64,000 nucleotides of DNA from Pedobacter cryoconitis (GCF_001590605.1 NZ_CP014504.1:4464001-4528000), one strand, 5' to 3'. Positions 17,465-27,243 are shown, numbered from the stretch's first letter. The notes: generated by a model from the sequence alone, not told the origin. Numbers and translations are program-made.

Positions 17465-18600
17465 TATTTAACCATTCTACCCTTCCAGTTGTATTTACCC
17501 GAGTTACCTGCAATACCAATATAGATGATATACAATACATGCAGCACATTCAATACAGGTAATAATACCATCAGGCTTCTTCTTTTAGCGAATTTAGTGA
17601 CATCAAGCAGGAATATAAACTCTATAATTATTTTCAGCAGTAATTGTATCAGTGCAATTTTCAGGAAGCCAAAGAAGAACAAGCCAATAAGCAGGTTCAA
17701 CAAAATACTGACATTGAAAAACCAGATAAATACACCCAGTACAATGATAGATTTATTTTTATAGCGTGTGCTTTTGGAAGCCCAGCGTTTACGTTGTTGT
17801 AAAAACTCTCCAAGGTTAGGCTTTGCATGGGTGTAAACCATGGCATCCCGACTTCTCAGAAACCCAATATGATTGTCATAACGGGCCGCAATTTTATGTA
17901 AAAGCAGCTCATCATCTCCAGAAGCCAGATCATCTATTCCCTGGAAACCACCAACTTCATAAAAAGCTGCTTTTTCATAGGCTAAATTGGCCCCATTACA
18001 GGTAGAAGGTTTTTTATTCCCTATTGTGGAGGCTCCCAAACCTATCAGGTAAAGGAATTCTAAGGACTGTGCTCTTTCAAAAAAGCTTTTCTCTTCATCA
18101 TAAGCCACAGGCGATGAAATCATTTTATAGCGTTTCTCTTCGTAAAAGGCAATGATTGTAGTGAGCCAGGCTGTTCCCATCCGGCAATCTGCATCTGTGG
18201 TGATGATCAAATCTCCAGTCGATTGTCCAATCGCCGTCTGAATAGCTTTTTTCTTATAAGAATTTAAAGCCTGGCTTTCTTTCAGGGAGATCAGCTTTAC
18301 ACCCGATGCAGCGTATGACCTGACAATTTCGGCTGTATTGTCTGTGGAGTGATCATCAATAAAAATGATTTCTGTCAATGCTTTATTATAGTCCTGTGCC
18401 AGTAATGCTTCCAGGGTACGGTGAATATTATCGGCCTCATTACGTGCCGCAACGATGATAGAAACAGCAGTAGAACCCTTAGTTTGCTTATACTTAAAGG
18501 GGATCAATTTATGCCAGCCACGAATAAATCCGGCAACAACAAGAAGATAAATGAGGGTTAAAAATGCGGATAGGTAACTAACGACGATTAAGACTTCCAA
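17464..18600 (-). CDS. Glycosyltransferase family 2, membrane-associated
   Basis: 378 residues. An N-terminal membrane helix (5-25) precedes a GT-A domain with VSIIVAARNEADNI, FIDDHSTDNT, TTDADC and the QRKRW motif (residues about 270-274) of processive GT2 enzymes. Three C-terminal helices follow (about 285-365). The start is a TTG at 18600 that overlaps the end of the upstream flippase-like gene by 23 bases. Together with that gene it suggests assembly of a membrane glycoconjugate; the sugar is unknown. Confidence 0.9.
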   Translation of the reverse strand: MEVLIVVSYLSAFLTLIYLLVVAGFIRGWHKLIPFKYKQTKGSTAVSIIVAARNEADNIHRTLEALLAQDYNKALTEIIFIDDHSTDNTAEIVRSYAASGVKLISLKESQALNSYKKKAIQTAIGQSTGDLIITTDADCRMGTAWLTTIIAFYEEKRYKMISSPVAYDEEKSFFERAQSLEFLYLIGLGASTIGNKKPSTCNGANLAYEKAAFYEVGGFQGIDDLASGDDELLLHKIAARYDNHIGFLRSRDAMVYTHAKPNLGEFLQQRKRWASKSTRYKNKSIIVLGVFIWFFNVSILLNLLIGLFFFGFLKIALIQLLLKIIIEFIFLLDVTKFAKRRSLMVLLPVLNVLHVLYIIYIGIAGNSGKYNWKGRMVK

Positions 18601-19555
18601 AAAAATTTAATTTAAAAACAAAATATGAACCTAATATAGCAGGAATAATAATATTTATGAGCCAGATGCTTGCGGTACATGCAATCACGGCAACATCCTG
18701 TTTGGTTACAAAGCTAAAAAAATAAGACGCAGTTGCGCTTCTTATCCCAATATCAAATAAATCCAGAGAGGGCAGCGTAGATTGTACAAAAAAGAGGATA
18801 CAAACCATCATCAGGATGTCCAGGTAATGAATGTCAGCAATCAGCCAGTAAAACATAATGAAGTATTGTGTACTAAACACGATATAACGTGCCAGGCAAA
18901 ACATCAGAATCTGAAAAAGTTCTTTTTTCTGGTAACGCCCAAGGATACTGTAGAACTTCTTATATTTCCTGGTAAAGCGCATGGATAGCAATAAGCCATT
19001 TAACCAGCGGATGTTAAAGAAGAACGTTAAGAAAAACAGGCAGAACATGGCTGCAAGTACTATAATCGCATAGTTGAGCCGGTAATCTAAATGCAGGAAA
19101 CGCAGCAGAAAAATGCTAAGCGCAATTGCTCCGAAAATATTAGTCAGAACCATTTGGCCAATATTACCTACTGCCATAGCTACAACGCCGATAATCCTGC
19201 GTTTTGGGGAAAGAAAAAACACTCTCCCGCCGTACTCTCCCAACCTGTTCGGTGTAAAGATAGCCAGTGTTAAACCACAAAATACGGACTCAATAGATTG
19301 CCATAAACTCAGCTTCTCTATCTTACGCAACAGTCTTTTCCATTTGAGTGCTTCCAGCCCCCAGTTCACCAGCATTAACAACAATACTAAGGAAATTACA
19401 GCCATGATTTCTGTACGCGGGATCGTAGATATGATCTTCCTGAAACTTTCAAGGTTCGCATTTGAAGTGAGTTTATGATAGATAAACCAGAATGCAAAAG
19501 CAACTATAGTTACTTTTATAGCATAGGAAAATATACGTTTATAGTCAGATCTCAA
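18578..19555 (-). CDS. Lysylphosphatidylglycerol synthase/flippase-like membrane protein
   Basis: 325 residues if started at the TTG at 19555. About eight membrane helices; the pattern LGEYGGRVFFLSPKRRIIGVVAMAVGNIGQM is typical of the UPF0104/LPG synthase transmembrane family (YbhN-like). The longest open frame continues to 19744, but that would run across ruvC and its promoter, so I rejected it; no ATG lies between. The family includes lipid flippases and proteins next to glycosyltransferases, which fits the overlapping GT2 gene downstream. Confidence 0.8.
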   Translation of the reverse strand: MRSDYKRIFSYAIKVTIVAFAFWFIYHKLTSNANLESFRKIISTIPRTEIMAVISLVLLLMLVNWGLEALKWKRLLRKIEKLSLWQSIESVFCGLTLAIFTPNRLGEYGGRVFFLSPKRRIIGVVAMAVGNIGQMVLTNIFGAIALSIFLLRFLHLDYRLNYAIIVLAAMFCLFFLTFFFNIRWLNGLLLSMRFTRKYKKFYSILGRYQKKELFQILMFCLARYIVFSTQYFIMFYWLIADIHYLDILMMVCILFFVQSTLPSLDLFDIGIRSATASYFFSFVTKQDVAVIACTASIWLINIIIPAILGSYFVFKLNFFGSLNRR

Positions 19556-19600
19556 ATTATCGTTTCTTTTATATTGTGCAAATATGCTTAATATTGTTCT

Positions 19601-20164
19601 ATGTTGGCTGAAAAAAAGGAGCGGGTAATCATGGGTATCGACCCCGGAACCGCAGTGATGGGTTACGGTGTAATCCTGGAGAAAGGGAGTAAGATTGAAC
19701 TGATTGCGATGGGCATTGTGAAGATGAATCATCTGGATGATCATTTTTTAAAATTACAGCGTATTTTCGCCAAAACGGTAGGTTTAGTAGAGCAGTATAA
19801 ACCAGATGTAATGGCATTGGAAGCTCCGTTTTATGGAAAGAATATACAAGTTATGCTTAAACTGGGCAGAGCACAGGGAATTTGTATGGCGGCAGCATTA
19901 TCCAAAGATATACCTATCACGGAGTATGCGCCAAGAAAAATTAAACAAGCGATTACAGGAAATGGAAGTGCCGGAAAAGAGCAGGTTGCCGCTATGCTGC
20001 AGCAATTACTGAAGTTCAGAGAGACACCTGAATTCCTGGATGCGACCGATGGGTTAGCTGTTGCGGTGTGCCATTCTTTCCAAAGGATACCAACTGGTGG
20101 CAGTGGTAAATCTTATTCCGGATGGGATGCTTTTGCGAAAGACAATCAGAAAAGAGTGAAATAG
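19601..20164 (+). CDS. ruvC: Holliday junction endodeoxyribonuclease RuvC
   Basis: 187 residues. Catalytic acidic residues lie in MGIDPGTAVMGYG (Asp14) and ALEAPFYGKN (Glu74), with ATDGLAVAVCH near the C-terminus (Asp). RuvC resolves Holliday junctions with RuvAB. The ATG at 19601 gives the short MLAEKKERVI lead common in Bacteroidota; an internal ATG at 19631 follows AAGGAG but would begin directly at the active site. Divergent from the flippase-like gene. Confidence 0.95.
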   Translation: MLAEKKERVIMGIDPGTAVMGYGVILEKGSKIELIAMGIVKMNHLDDHFLKLQRIFAKTVGLVEQYKPDVMALEAPFYGKNIQVMLKLGRAQGICMAAALSKDIPITEYAPRKIKQAITGNGSAGKEQVAAMLQQLLKFRETPEFLDATDGLAVAVCHSFQRIPTGGSGKSYSGWDAFAKDNQKRVK

Positions 20165-20194
20165 TAGTACATTTGAATTTAATCAATTTCAATT

Positions 20195-20839
20195 TTGGAT
20201 AATAACATATCAAAACTAAGCTTATTTAATCCCAGCAAATTACGCACGTTATTGTCACTTGGGTTTAAGGGATATTTAGCAGATCAAGGCTGGTTTAAGG
20301 CCCGTGAAACAAAATCAGCAGTAGATCAGAATGGGGAAGCAATTCCTTGGGTAACTTATGCTTTTATTGACTTTATTAAAGACAGGATCACCAAACAGCA
20401 TGACATATTTGAATTTGGCTGTGGAAACTCCACGATCTTTTACGCAAAAAACGCCAATTCTGTAACTGCCGTAGAACATGATAAAGCATGGTATGAAAGA
20501 AATGCAGCAATCAAAATACCAAATGTAGAAATGATTTATTGCGAGCTGGTCCGTGGAGGCGCTTATTCTAAAAGTGCAGTGACGACCAATAAAAAGTTCA
20601 ATATTATCATTGTAGATGGCAGAGACCGCGTCAACTGCTGCAGAGAATCTGTATTGTCTTTAACAGAGGATGGAGTAATTGTACTGGACAACTCAGAACG
20701 TCCGGATTATGCAGAAGCCTTTACTTTTTTTAAAGCCAAAGGATTTAAACACTTACCTTTTACAGGGATGAGCCCTGGAGTTACGACTTCAAACTGTACT
20801 TCGGTATTTTATAAAAGCAATAACTGTTTAGGGATTTAA
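20195..20839 (+). CDS. SAM-dependent methyltransferase-like protein
   Basis: 214 residues. A Rossmann-type motif I (FEFGCGNSTIF, about 71-81), then VTAVEHDKAWYE (acidic residue after strand 2) and IIIVDGRDRVNC suggest a class I methyltransferase fold, as in FkbM-like or surface-glycan methyltransferases. The start is a TTG at 20195, 30 bases after ruvC; no ATG is available. No membrane segments. Substrate unknown. Confidence 0.75.
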   Translation: MDNNISKLSLFNPSKLRTLLSLGFKGYLADQGWFKARETKSAVDQNGEAIPWVTYAFIDFIKDRITKQHDIFEFGCGNSTIFYAKNANSVTAVEHDKAWYERNAAIKIPNVEMIYCELVRGGAYSKSAVTTNKKFNIIIVDGRDRVNCCRESVLSLTEDGVIVLDNSERPDYAEAFTFFKAKGFKHLPFTGMSPGVTTSNCTSVFYKSNNCLGI

Positions 20840-20883
20840 TCAGACGGGAAATTGTAGAATCCCTCAAACTATAAACGCATAAA

Positions 20884-20917
20884 AAAGCCTTCTGCAATAC
20901 ATGTTACAGAAGGCTTT
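20884..20917. terminator. Bidirectional terminator
   Basis: An 11-bp stem (AAAGCCTTCTG with CAGAAGGCTTT) with an A-run on the left and T-rich right flank, between converging genes. Confidence 0.85.
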
Positions 20918-20944
20918 CTATTTAAAAGCTTATATTTTCTGGAA

Positions 20945-21160
20945 TTATGAACCTAGTATTTTGAATACTGCTTTACAGCAAATAAATGCACCAAGGAATA
21001 ATACGATCCATGATACCAGAGATAAAGTAGTTGAGTCAAATGCGAAACGCAGATAAACTCCTAACATGCTCACAACTATACCCGCAACCAATAATTTATA
21101 TATTGATGTTTGATTTGCATTTTGCATGCTTTTAGTATTGTGTTTTGGCGTTTGCTCCAT
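20945..21160 (-). CDS. Small two-helix membrane protein
   Basis: 71 residues: a polar N-terminal 20, then two membrane helices (about 22-42 and 47-67) joined by a short loop (RFAFDSTTL). No conserved catalytic residues. A -7 box lies 23 bases upstream, and a shared terminator follows. Function unknown, but the promoter, terminator and membrane design argue that it is real. Confidence 0.75.
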   Translation of the reverse strand: MEQTPKHNTKSMQNANQTSIYKLLVAGIVVSMLGVYLRFAFDSTTLSLVSWIVLFLGAFICCKAVFKILGS

Positions 21161-21183
21161 TTTTTTATTTTTTAATTCTGCTG

Positions 21184-21191
21184 CAAAATTA
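21184..21191 (-). promoter_or_regulatory. Putative -7 box for small membrane protein
   Basis: The minus strand reads TAATTTTG, matching TAnnTTTG, 23 bases before the ATG at 21160. Confidence 0.45.
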
Positions 21192-21245
21192 ATATTATTC
21201 CAGCAAAAAAAGCATGTTCAACTAAGAATTTATTGAATAATGTTC

Positions 21246-22031
21246 CTAATAGCTTTTTAAGCCCTTGATTCTTTGCTTTGACCTTTCAGTTTCGCTCAGA
21301 TGGCCACCTTTATACAATAGTTTTTCCCAATCGCCGTACATTGGATTAGGCAATACAATGAAGTGATTCCCAAATTCTTGCTGTGCTTTATCCACTTCTT
21401 CTTTCGTATTCTTTCCTTCCCTGTAAAAGACATTGGAAAAGTCACTTAAATTATCTCCGCAAAGCAGCAATATATTATATTTTCCCAATACCTGTTGTCT
21501 TCGTGCTTCTTTGTCAGAAGTTTCTTGTTTAACCATTAAATGCGCCTCGTCAGCATAAGGAAATCCTAAACGCTGTAAGTTAGTCAGGGTAGCTTTATAA
21601 TCCACCTGATCGCGGTTAGTGATATAAAATGTCTCTACTTTTTGAGTATGTGCATATTTTAAAAACCCCAATGCTCCAGGTACCGTATCTGCCGCTGCTT
21701 TAGCTGTCCATTCCGACCAGTCTTTAGGTGCATAACTTAAACCCTTTTGAATTTCATGCCCCTGAAAAGGAGAATTGTCCAGAACAGTTTCATCAATATC
21801 CACCACCACACAACTTGGCTTGGTCGTATCCGCACCTTTTAAGCGTTCCTGTAAAGAAAGTTTAGCGAAGTTATAAGCCTGAAAAGACAGTGCCCTGTAT
21901 TCTCCTGAATGTTGTTGCCAGGCTACAGCAATGGTATAGTCTTTGGCGGCCTGTACTGTTGGATTGGTTTGCGCCATTAAACCTAAAGGAAGCAATAAAG
22001 CTAAGGCCACCGGAAAAGAGATTTTGATCAT
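21246..22031 (-). CDS. Acid phosphatase, lipoprotein e(P4)/HAD class B-C family
   Basis: 261 residues with a signal peptide (MIKISFPVALALLLPLGLMAQ). The HAD nucleophile motif is VVVDIDETVLDNSP, followed by YITNRDQ and a C-terminal LLLCGDNLSDF acidic motif. Family members are secreted or membrane-bound nucleotidases/phosphatases that salvage phosphate or NAD. The ATG at 22031 is chosen because the signal peptide begins there and a -7 box lies just upstream. The signal ends without a lipobox Cys, unlike Haemophilus e(P4), so it is probably periplasmic. Confidence 0.88.
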   Translation of the reverse strand: MIKISFPVALALLLPLGLMAQTNPTVQAAKDYTIAVAWQQHSGEYRALSFQAYNFAKLSLQERLKGADTTKPSCVVVDIDETVLDNSPFQGHEIQKGLSYAPKDWSEWTAKAAADTVPGALGFLKYAHTQKVETFYITNRDQVDYKATLTNLQRLGFPYADEAHLMVKQETSDKEARRQQVLGKYNILLLCGDNLSDFSNVFYREGKNTKEEVDKAQQEFGNHFIVLPNPMYGDWEKLLYKGGHLSETERSKQRIKGLKSY

Positions 22032-22047
22032 GATAGAAATGTTTACG

Positions 22048-22055
22048 CAAAAATA
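22048..22055 (-). promoter_or_regulatory. Putative -7 box for the acid phosphatase gene
   Basis: The minus strand reads TATTTTTG, 16 bases upstream of the chosen ATG. It supports that start over the longer frame. Confidence 0.45.
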
Positions 22056-22089
22056 ATTATTCACAACCCGCAAAAAGTTATTTATATGT

Positions 22090-22127
22090 AAAAAGGCCGT
22101 TATCAATTGACAACGGCCCTTTTATTA
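22090..22127 (-). terminator. Terminator of the ATP synthase operon
   Basis: On the minus strand a stem AAAAGGGCCGTTGTC pairs with GATAACGGCCTTTTT (one bulge, one wobble pair) and ends in a T-run. It lies about 20 bases after the atpG stop. Confidence 0.8.
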
Positions 22128-22145
22128 TAGTTTTTAATGTGAGTA

Positions 22146-23027
22146 TTATCCGTTCAATGCAGCAGCACCACTTACAATCTCTGTAAGCTCTGTGGTAATT
22201 GCAGCCTGACGTGCCTGGTTGTATGAAAGTTTTAAGGCTTTCAACAGGTCACCCGCGTTTTCTGTTGCTTTATCCATTGAAGTCATCCTTGCTCCGTGTT
22301 CTGAAGCATGAGAATCCAATACCGCTTTGAATAACTGAATCTTAATCGACTTAGGAATTAATTCTTTAACAATTTCTTCTTTTGAAGGCTCAAGAATATA
22401 ATCTACCTGGTGCTGATGAGTTTCTTCTGCTTTTTCATTTTGTGGTAAAGGCAATAATTGCTCAGTAGTCAAAATTTGTACAGCAGCATTTTTGAAGCGG
22501 TTATAAACCAATTCTACTTTATCGTAATCACCGTTTTTAAAGCCGGCCATTATTGAATCAGTAATTTTAGTTACGTTTTCAAATGTTAATGCAGTATAAA
22601 CCTCGTTGTTGTTTCCAATAACGTTGTAGTTTCTCTTTTCGTAGAAATCCTGAGACTTCTTACCAATAGCTAAAATACTTACATTACCATTTTTATACTG
22701 CTCACTGTATTTCTCAGCGATCAGGTTATTAGTTGCCTTGATTACATTCATGTTGAATGCACCAGCTAAACCACGGTTTGAAGAAACCACTACGATTAAC
22801 ACCTTGTTAGGCTCGCGTTCCTCAGTATATGGTGATGAAGATCCTTCCAGGTTGGCAGAAAGATTCCCTAAGATCTCTTTTAGCTTCGTAGCATACGGAC
22901 GTAACTGTATAATAGCATTAGTTGCACGCTTCAGCTTAGCTGCCGAAACCATTTTCATGGCTTTGGTGATCTGCTGCGTAGACTGCACTGATGATATACG
23001 AATTCTTACTTCTTTTAAATTAGCCAT
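22146..23027 (-). CDS. atpG: ATP synthase F1 gamma subunit
   Basis: 293 residues. The N-terminal helix MANLKEVRIRISSVQSTQQITKAMKMVSAAKL and the C-terminal helix ARMTSMDKATENAGDLLKALKLSYNQARQAAITTELTEIVSGAAAL are the two coiled-coil strands of the rotor shaft. VVSSNRGLAGAFN is also typical. Last gene of the operon; a stem-loop separates it from atpA. Confidence 0.98.
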   Translation of the reverse strand: MANLKEVRIRISSVQSTQQITKAMKMVSAAKLKRATNAIIQLRPYATKLKEILGNLSANLEGSSSPYTEEREPNKVLIVVVSSNRGLAGAFNMNVIKATNNLIAEKYSEQYKNGNVSILAIGKKSQDFYEKRNYNVIGNNNEVYTALTFENVTKITDSIMAGFKNGDYDKVELVYNRFKNAAVQILTTEQLLPLPQNEKAEETHQHQVDYILEPSKEEIVKELIPKSIKIQLFKAVLDSHASEHGARMTSMDKATENAGDLLKALKLSYNQARQAAITTELTEIVSGAAALNG

Positions 23028-23046
23028 TCTTTTTTAATCTTCTTTA

Positions 23047-23071
23047 AGCCTGTTTAAAAATTAAACAGGCT
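23047..23071. other. Stem-loop between atpA and atpG
   Basis: An 11-bp perfect stem (AGCCTGTTTAA with TTAAACAGGCT) around a 3-nt loop. In the operon direction it is followed by AAAGAAG rather than a T-run, so it is more likely an RNA stability or processing element than a terminator. Confidence 0.65.
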
Positions 23072-23083
23072 CTTTTATTTTAT

Positions 23084-24658
23084 TTAGTATTTACCTGCTA
23101 ATTCTTTAGCTACAGTTTCTAATACAGATGTAATTGCATCATCCAGTTTACCAGCTTTTAAAGCAGCTAATGTTTGTGGGTGACGTAATTCCAATTGTTG
23201 TAAATATTCAGCTTCAAATGCTCTGATTTTATTTACAGGAACTGAACGCATCAGGTTTTTAGTACCAATATAAATGATCGCCACTTGTTTCTCAACAGTC
23301 ATTGGAGAGAACTGACCTTGCTTTAAAATCTCAACGTTTCTTGAACCTTTATCCAATACAGATTTTGTTGCTGCATCTAAATCAGATCCGAATTTAGAGA
23401 AGGCCTCTAATTCACGGTATTGAGCCTGGTCTAATTTCAAAGTACCAGCTACCTTTTTCATTGATTTAATTTGTGCGTTACCACCAACACGTGATACCGA
23501 GATACCTACGTTGATCGCCGGACGTACACCTGCGTTAAACAAGTTAGATTCCAGGAAGATCTGTCCGTCAGTAATCGAAATTACGTTAGTTGGGATATAA
23601 GCAGAAACGTCACCAGCCTGAGTTTCGATAATAGGTAAAGCAGTTAATGAACCACCACCTTTAACGATACCTTTCAGAGATTCAGGTAAATCATTCATCG
23701 CTTGTGCGATCTCATCGTTAGCGTTGATTTTAGCCGCACGTTCTAATAAACGACTGTGCAGGTAAAACACGTCTCCAGGATAAGCCTCACGTCCCGGTGG
23801 ACGACGAAGTAATAAAGATACCTCACGGTAAGCTACTGCCTGTTTAGATAAATCATCATAAACGATCAGTGCCGGACGACCTGTATCACGGAAGTACTCA
23901 CCAATTGCTGCACCAGAGAACGGAGCATAAAACTGCAATGGAGCAGGATCAGCAGCCGAAGCAGAAACAACAACTGTATAAGCCATTGCACCGTTTTCTT
24001 CAAGCGTACGCACAACGTTTGCTACAGTACTTGCTTTCTGACCACAAGCAACATATATACATAAAACAGGGTTACCTGCTTCATAAAATTCTTTTTGATT
24101 GATGATGGTATCAATACAAACAGCACTCTTACCTGTCTGACGGTCACCAATAACCAGCTCACGCTGACCACGACCGATAGGAATCATCGCGTCAATAGCT
24201 TTGATACCTGTTTGAAGAGGCTCATTAACAGGCTGACGGTAGATTACACCAGGAGCTTTACGTTCGATTGGCATTTCGTAAGTCTGACCAATGATTGGTC
24301 CCTTACCGTCGATAGGTTCACCTAATGTATTCACTACACGGCCTAACATACCTTCACCAACTTTAATAGAGGCAATTTTTTTAGTACGTTTAATTGTATC
24401 GCCTTCTTTGATCGTGCTCGATGGGCCTAATAAAACCACACCAACATTATCTTCTTCAAGGTTCAAAACAATACCTTGCAAGCCTGTTTCAAATTCAACT
24501 AGCTCACCTGATTGAACTTTAGTCAAACCATAAACACGGGCAATACCATCACCCACTTGTAATACGGTACCAACTTCTTCAAGTTCGGCTTCTGATTTAA
24601 AGCCCGACAATTGTTGCCTGATAATTGCCGATACTTCGTCTGGTCTTACCTCTACCAT
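23084..24658 (-). CDS. atpA: ATP synthase F1 alpha subunit
   Basis: 524 residues. P-loop GDRQTGKSA, the alpha-specific [15 protein letters not shown] and [29 protein letters not shown] are all present. It is the non-catalytic nucleotide-binding subunit of the F1 hexamer. The catalytic beta subunit (atpD) and epsilon (atpC) are not in this operon, as is usual in Bacteroidota. Confidence 0.99.
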   Translation of the reverse strand: MVEVRPDEVSAIIRQQLSGFKSEAELEEVGTVLQVGDGIARVYGLTKVQSGELVEFETGLQGIVLNLEEDNVGVVLLGPSSTIKEGDTIKRTKKIASIKVGEGMLGRVVNTLGEPIDGKGPIIGQTYEMPIERKAPGVIYRQPVNEPLQTGIKAIDAMIPIGRGQRELVIGDRQTGKSAVCIDTIINQKEFYEAGNPVLCIYVACGQKASTVANVVRTLEENGAMAYTVVVSASAADPAPLQFYAPFSGAAIGEYFRDTGRPALIVYDDLSKQAVAYREVSLLLRRPPGREAYPGDVFYLHSRLLERAAKINANDEIAQAMNDLPESLKGIVKGGGSLTALPIIETQAGDVSAYIPTNVISITDGQIFLESNLFNAGVRPAINVGISVSRVGGNAQIKSMKKVAGTLKLDQAQYRELEAFSKFGSDLDAATKSVLDKGSRNVEILKQGQFSPMTVEKQVAIIYIGTKNLMRSVPVNKIRAFEAEYLQQLELRHPQTLAALKAGKLDDAITSVLETVAKELAGKY

Positions 24659-24702
24659 AATTTTATATTATTTCTTTTGTAATTCTGTATATTGTTATCG
24701 GA

Positions 24703-25251
24703 CTAAACCACGCCGTGGGCCAATTCCTTTTTTAATTTGTTTAGACTACCAGCAATACTGGCATCAAATTGTTTGTCTCCAACTTTAAGAATGAAACCAC
24801 CGATTAGTTTATCGCTGATCTTTTCTTTGATGATCACTTCATTTGCACCAATCTCTCTTTTAACAACGCTGATAATCTCTGCTTTATTCGCATCAGTCAA
24901 TGCTATAGCTGATAATACTTCTGCAGTTACAATACCTTTAATCGTATTATATTGTCTGACAAATGCTTTCGTAGTATCAAATAAAATAGCAGCACGACCT
25001 TTACTGACAAGCAATTTCAGATAAGATATAGTAATTGCGTGAACGCTCTTACTGAAGATCCCTTCCAAAATAGAATATTTTTTATCCAGAGGAATCACAG
25101 GATTCTGAAGAATAGCCTCTAGCTCACTGTTTTGATCAATAACCTGCTCAATAAGAACCATATCATTTTTCATCTCTTCCAAAGCATTTTGCTCCGTAGA
25201 AAGATCAATTAATGATTTGGCGTATCTTGATGCTGCTTTATTTTCTGACAT
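24703..25251 (-). CDS. atpH: ATP synthase F1 delta subunit
   Basis: 182 residues. N-terminal helical domain (SRYAKSLIDLS) that caps the alpha subunits, and the C-terminal IKEKISDKLIGGFILKVGDKQFDASIAGSLNKLKKEL segment typical of delta/OSCP. Part of the peripheral stalk. It starts 25 bases after the atpF stop. Confidence 0.96.
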   Translation of the reverse strand: MSENKAASRYAKSLIDLSTEQNALEEMKNDMVLIEQVIDQNSELEAILQNPVIPLDKKYSILEGIFSKSVHAITISYLKLLVSKGRAAILFDTTKAFVRQYNTIKGIVTAEVLSAIALTDANKAEIISVVKREIGANEVIIKEKISDKLIGGFILKVGDKQFDASIAGSLNKLKKELAHGVV

Positions 25252-25276
25252 GTTATTTTAATTTGTAGGCAAGGAA

Positions 25277-25771
25277 TTAATTCAATTCAATATCTTTCAA
25301 TAAATCAGCAACGAAATCCTGTTGCTTAGCTTTATCAGCTAACTGATTGCGCAATACGCGTTCAGCAATATCAATTGATAATGATGAAACCTGATCTTTC
25401 AATTCAGCTAAAGCAGCTTTCTTTTGATTTTCAATTTCAATTCTTGCTTTTTCAATTAATTTAGCGCCTTCAGTCTGTGCCTGATGTTTCGCTTCATTAA
25501 CGATTGAATCTTTTAACGTTTTCGCTTCTTTCAGCATCAAGTCTCTTTCTGCACGGGCTTCTTTCATCAATTCCTCGTTCTGTGCAGCTAAGCGTACCAT
25601 TTCCTGTTTCGCTAACTCAGCTTTGTTTAAAGCTTCATCAATATTATGCTCACGTTCTTTGATAGCCGCTAATACAGGTTTCCATGCAAACTTGGCCAAA
25701 ACAAACATCAACAATAGAAATGCTATTGTCTGAAAAACAACTAAACCAATTTCCGGTACTAATAATTCCAT
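25277..25771 (-). CDS. atpF: ATP synthase F0 b subunit
   Basis: 164 residues: one N-terminal membrane helix (about 8-26, LVVFQTIAFLLLMFVLAKFAW) followed by a long charged coiled coil (KPVLAAIKEREHNIDEALNKAE...). It is the peripheral stalk dimer that holds F1 against rotation. Confidence 0.97.
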   Translation of the reverse strand: MELLVPEIGLVVFQTIAFLLLMFVLAKFAWKPVLAAIKEREHNIDEALNKAELAKQEMVRLAAQNEELMKEARAERDLMLKEAKTLKDSIVNEAKHQAQTEGAKLIEKARIEIENQKKAALAELKDQVSSLSIDIAERVLRNQLADKAKQQDFVADLLKDIELN

Positions 25772-25812
25772 CTAAGTATATATATTAAATCTTTATTTCT
25801 TAAATCATAGTA

Positions 25813-25841
25813 TGTACTTTGCAGCAATCCTGCAAAGTACA
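25813..25841. other. Stem-loop between atpE and atpF
   Basis: A 12-bp perfect stem (TGTACTTTGCAG at 25813-25824 with CTGCAAAGTACA at 25830-25841) and a 5-nt loop. It lies 12 bases after the atpE stop in the operon direction and has no T-run on that side. A stabilising 3' structure for the atpE message is plausible. Confidence 0.7.
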
Positions 25842-25853
25842 TGACCATTTTTT

Positions 25854-26084
<231 letters not shown>

Positions 26085-26098
26085 TTAAAAAATTCTAA

Positions 26099-27229
26099 TT
26101 AATGGTGTTCTTCTATCGCCATTCCAATGAATAACGCAGATAACATTGTAAAAATAAACGCTTGTATAAAGGCAACCAGCAATTCAATTGCTCCGATAAA
26201 CAATGCAAATGGAACCGATACAAGGGAAACATAAACAGAGTTGAATACGAAGATCAAACCAATCAGTGATAACATTAAAATGTGACCAGCGGTGATGTTT
26301 GCAAATAAACGTATGGCAAGTGCAATAGGTTTAGTGAATACACCAATGATCTCAACTGGTACCAATACGATATATAACCACCATGGTACATCAGGTGTAA
26401 AGATGTGTTTCCAGTAATATTTATTACCGTTGGTTACCACAATGATTAAAGTGATTACTGACAATACCGCAGTAACTGCAATATTCCCTGTTAAGTTAGC
26501 TCCTCCCGGAAGGAATGGAACCAGACCCAGCATGTTGTTGATCCAGATAAAGAAAAACACAGTTAGCAGGTATGGCATGAAACGCTCATACTTGTGTCCT
26601 AAGTTTGGTCTTGCAATATCATCACGTACAAACAGGATAAGTGGCTCAACCCAGGATTGTAATCCTTTTGGAGATTTACCCGCTCTCTTTTTGTAACCGT
26701 TAGCGACATTAAGAAATACTAAAAGCATGACAACGACCGAAAGTATTAAAGTACATACGTTCTTAGTAATAGAGAAATCAAGAGGACGTGCATTTGTTGC
26801 GTGGTGATCAGCACCAAGTTCTACATACTCTCCTTCTGCATTTGCAGTTTCAGAAGCATAATAAATCTTTTCGTGCAATTTCACAAAACGCTGGCCGGCA
26901 CGCTCGATTACTAATTTAGCTTCATCGTCTCCGTGAAACTCATTAGAATTGAACATCACCAATCCACCTTGCGAATACAAAATGACAGGCAGGCCAATAA
27001 AGGTATCCCCGATTACATGCCAGCTATGCGAATCCGCAATGTGGTGTAAGGCGAACTTACCTAAATTGAACTTTTTCTCAGCCTCTGGTTCGGCGTGAGC
27101 GGTTACGGTTGCTTTCGATGTGTCTTCCTGTGCATATAACAGGGGTGTTACAAAGAATAACGCTAAAAAAAGCGTAAAAACAAGGGTTAACCTATTAACT
27201 TTAAAATCAAAAACGTGGCTACAATCCAT
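26099..27229 (-). CDS. atpB: ATP synthase F0 a subunit
   Basis: 376 residues. An N-terminal signal-like segment (about 12-33, ending LLYAQ) and an extracytoplasmic region of about 120 residues precede the helices. The conserved rotor-facing Arg lies in IALAIRLFANITAGHI. C-terminal QAFIFTMLSALFIGMA is typical. The long N-terminal extension with a signal-like start is usual for Bacteroidota a subunits. Confidence 0.97.
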   Translation of the reverse strand: MDCSHVFDFKVNRLTLVFTLFLALFFVTPLLYAQEDTSKATVTAHAEPEAEKKFNLGKFALHHIADSHSWHVIGDTFIGLPVILYSQGGLVMFNSNEFHGDDEAKLVIERAGQRFVKLHEKIYYASETANAEGEYVELGADHHATNARPLDFSITKNVCTLILSVVVMLLVFLNVANGYKKRAGKSPKGLQSWVEPLILFVRDDIARPNLGHKYERFMPYLLTVFFFIWINNMLGLVPFLPGGANLTGNIAVTAVLSVITLIIVVTNGNKYYWKHIFTPDVPWWLYIVLVPVEIIGVFTKPIALAIRLFANITAGHILMLSLIGLIFVFNSVYVSLVSVPFALFIGAIELLVAFIQAFIFTMLSALFIGMAIEEHH

Positions 27230-27243
27230 TTACTGGCAGATTT

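Noticed and set aside
19556-19744. Upstream extension of the flippase-like gene
   Set aside because: It overlaps ruvC and its upstream region on the other strand; the added residues are not membrane-like.
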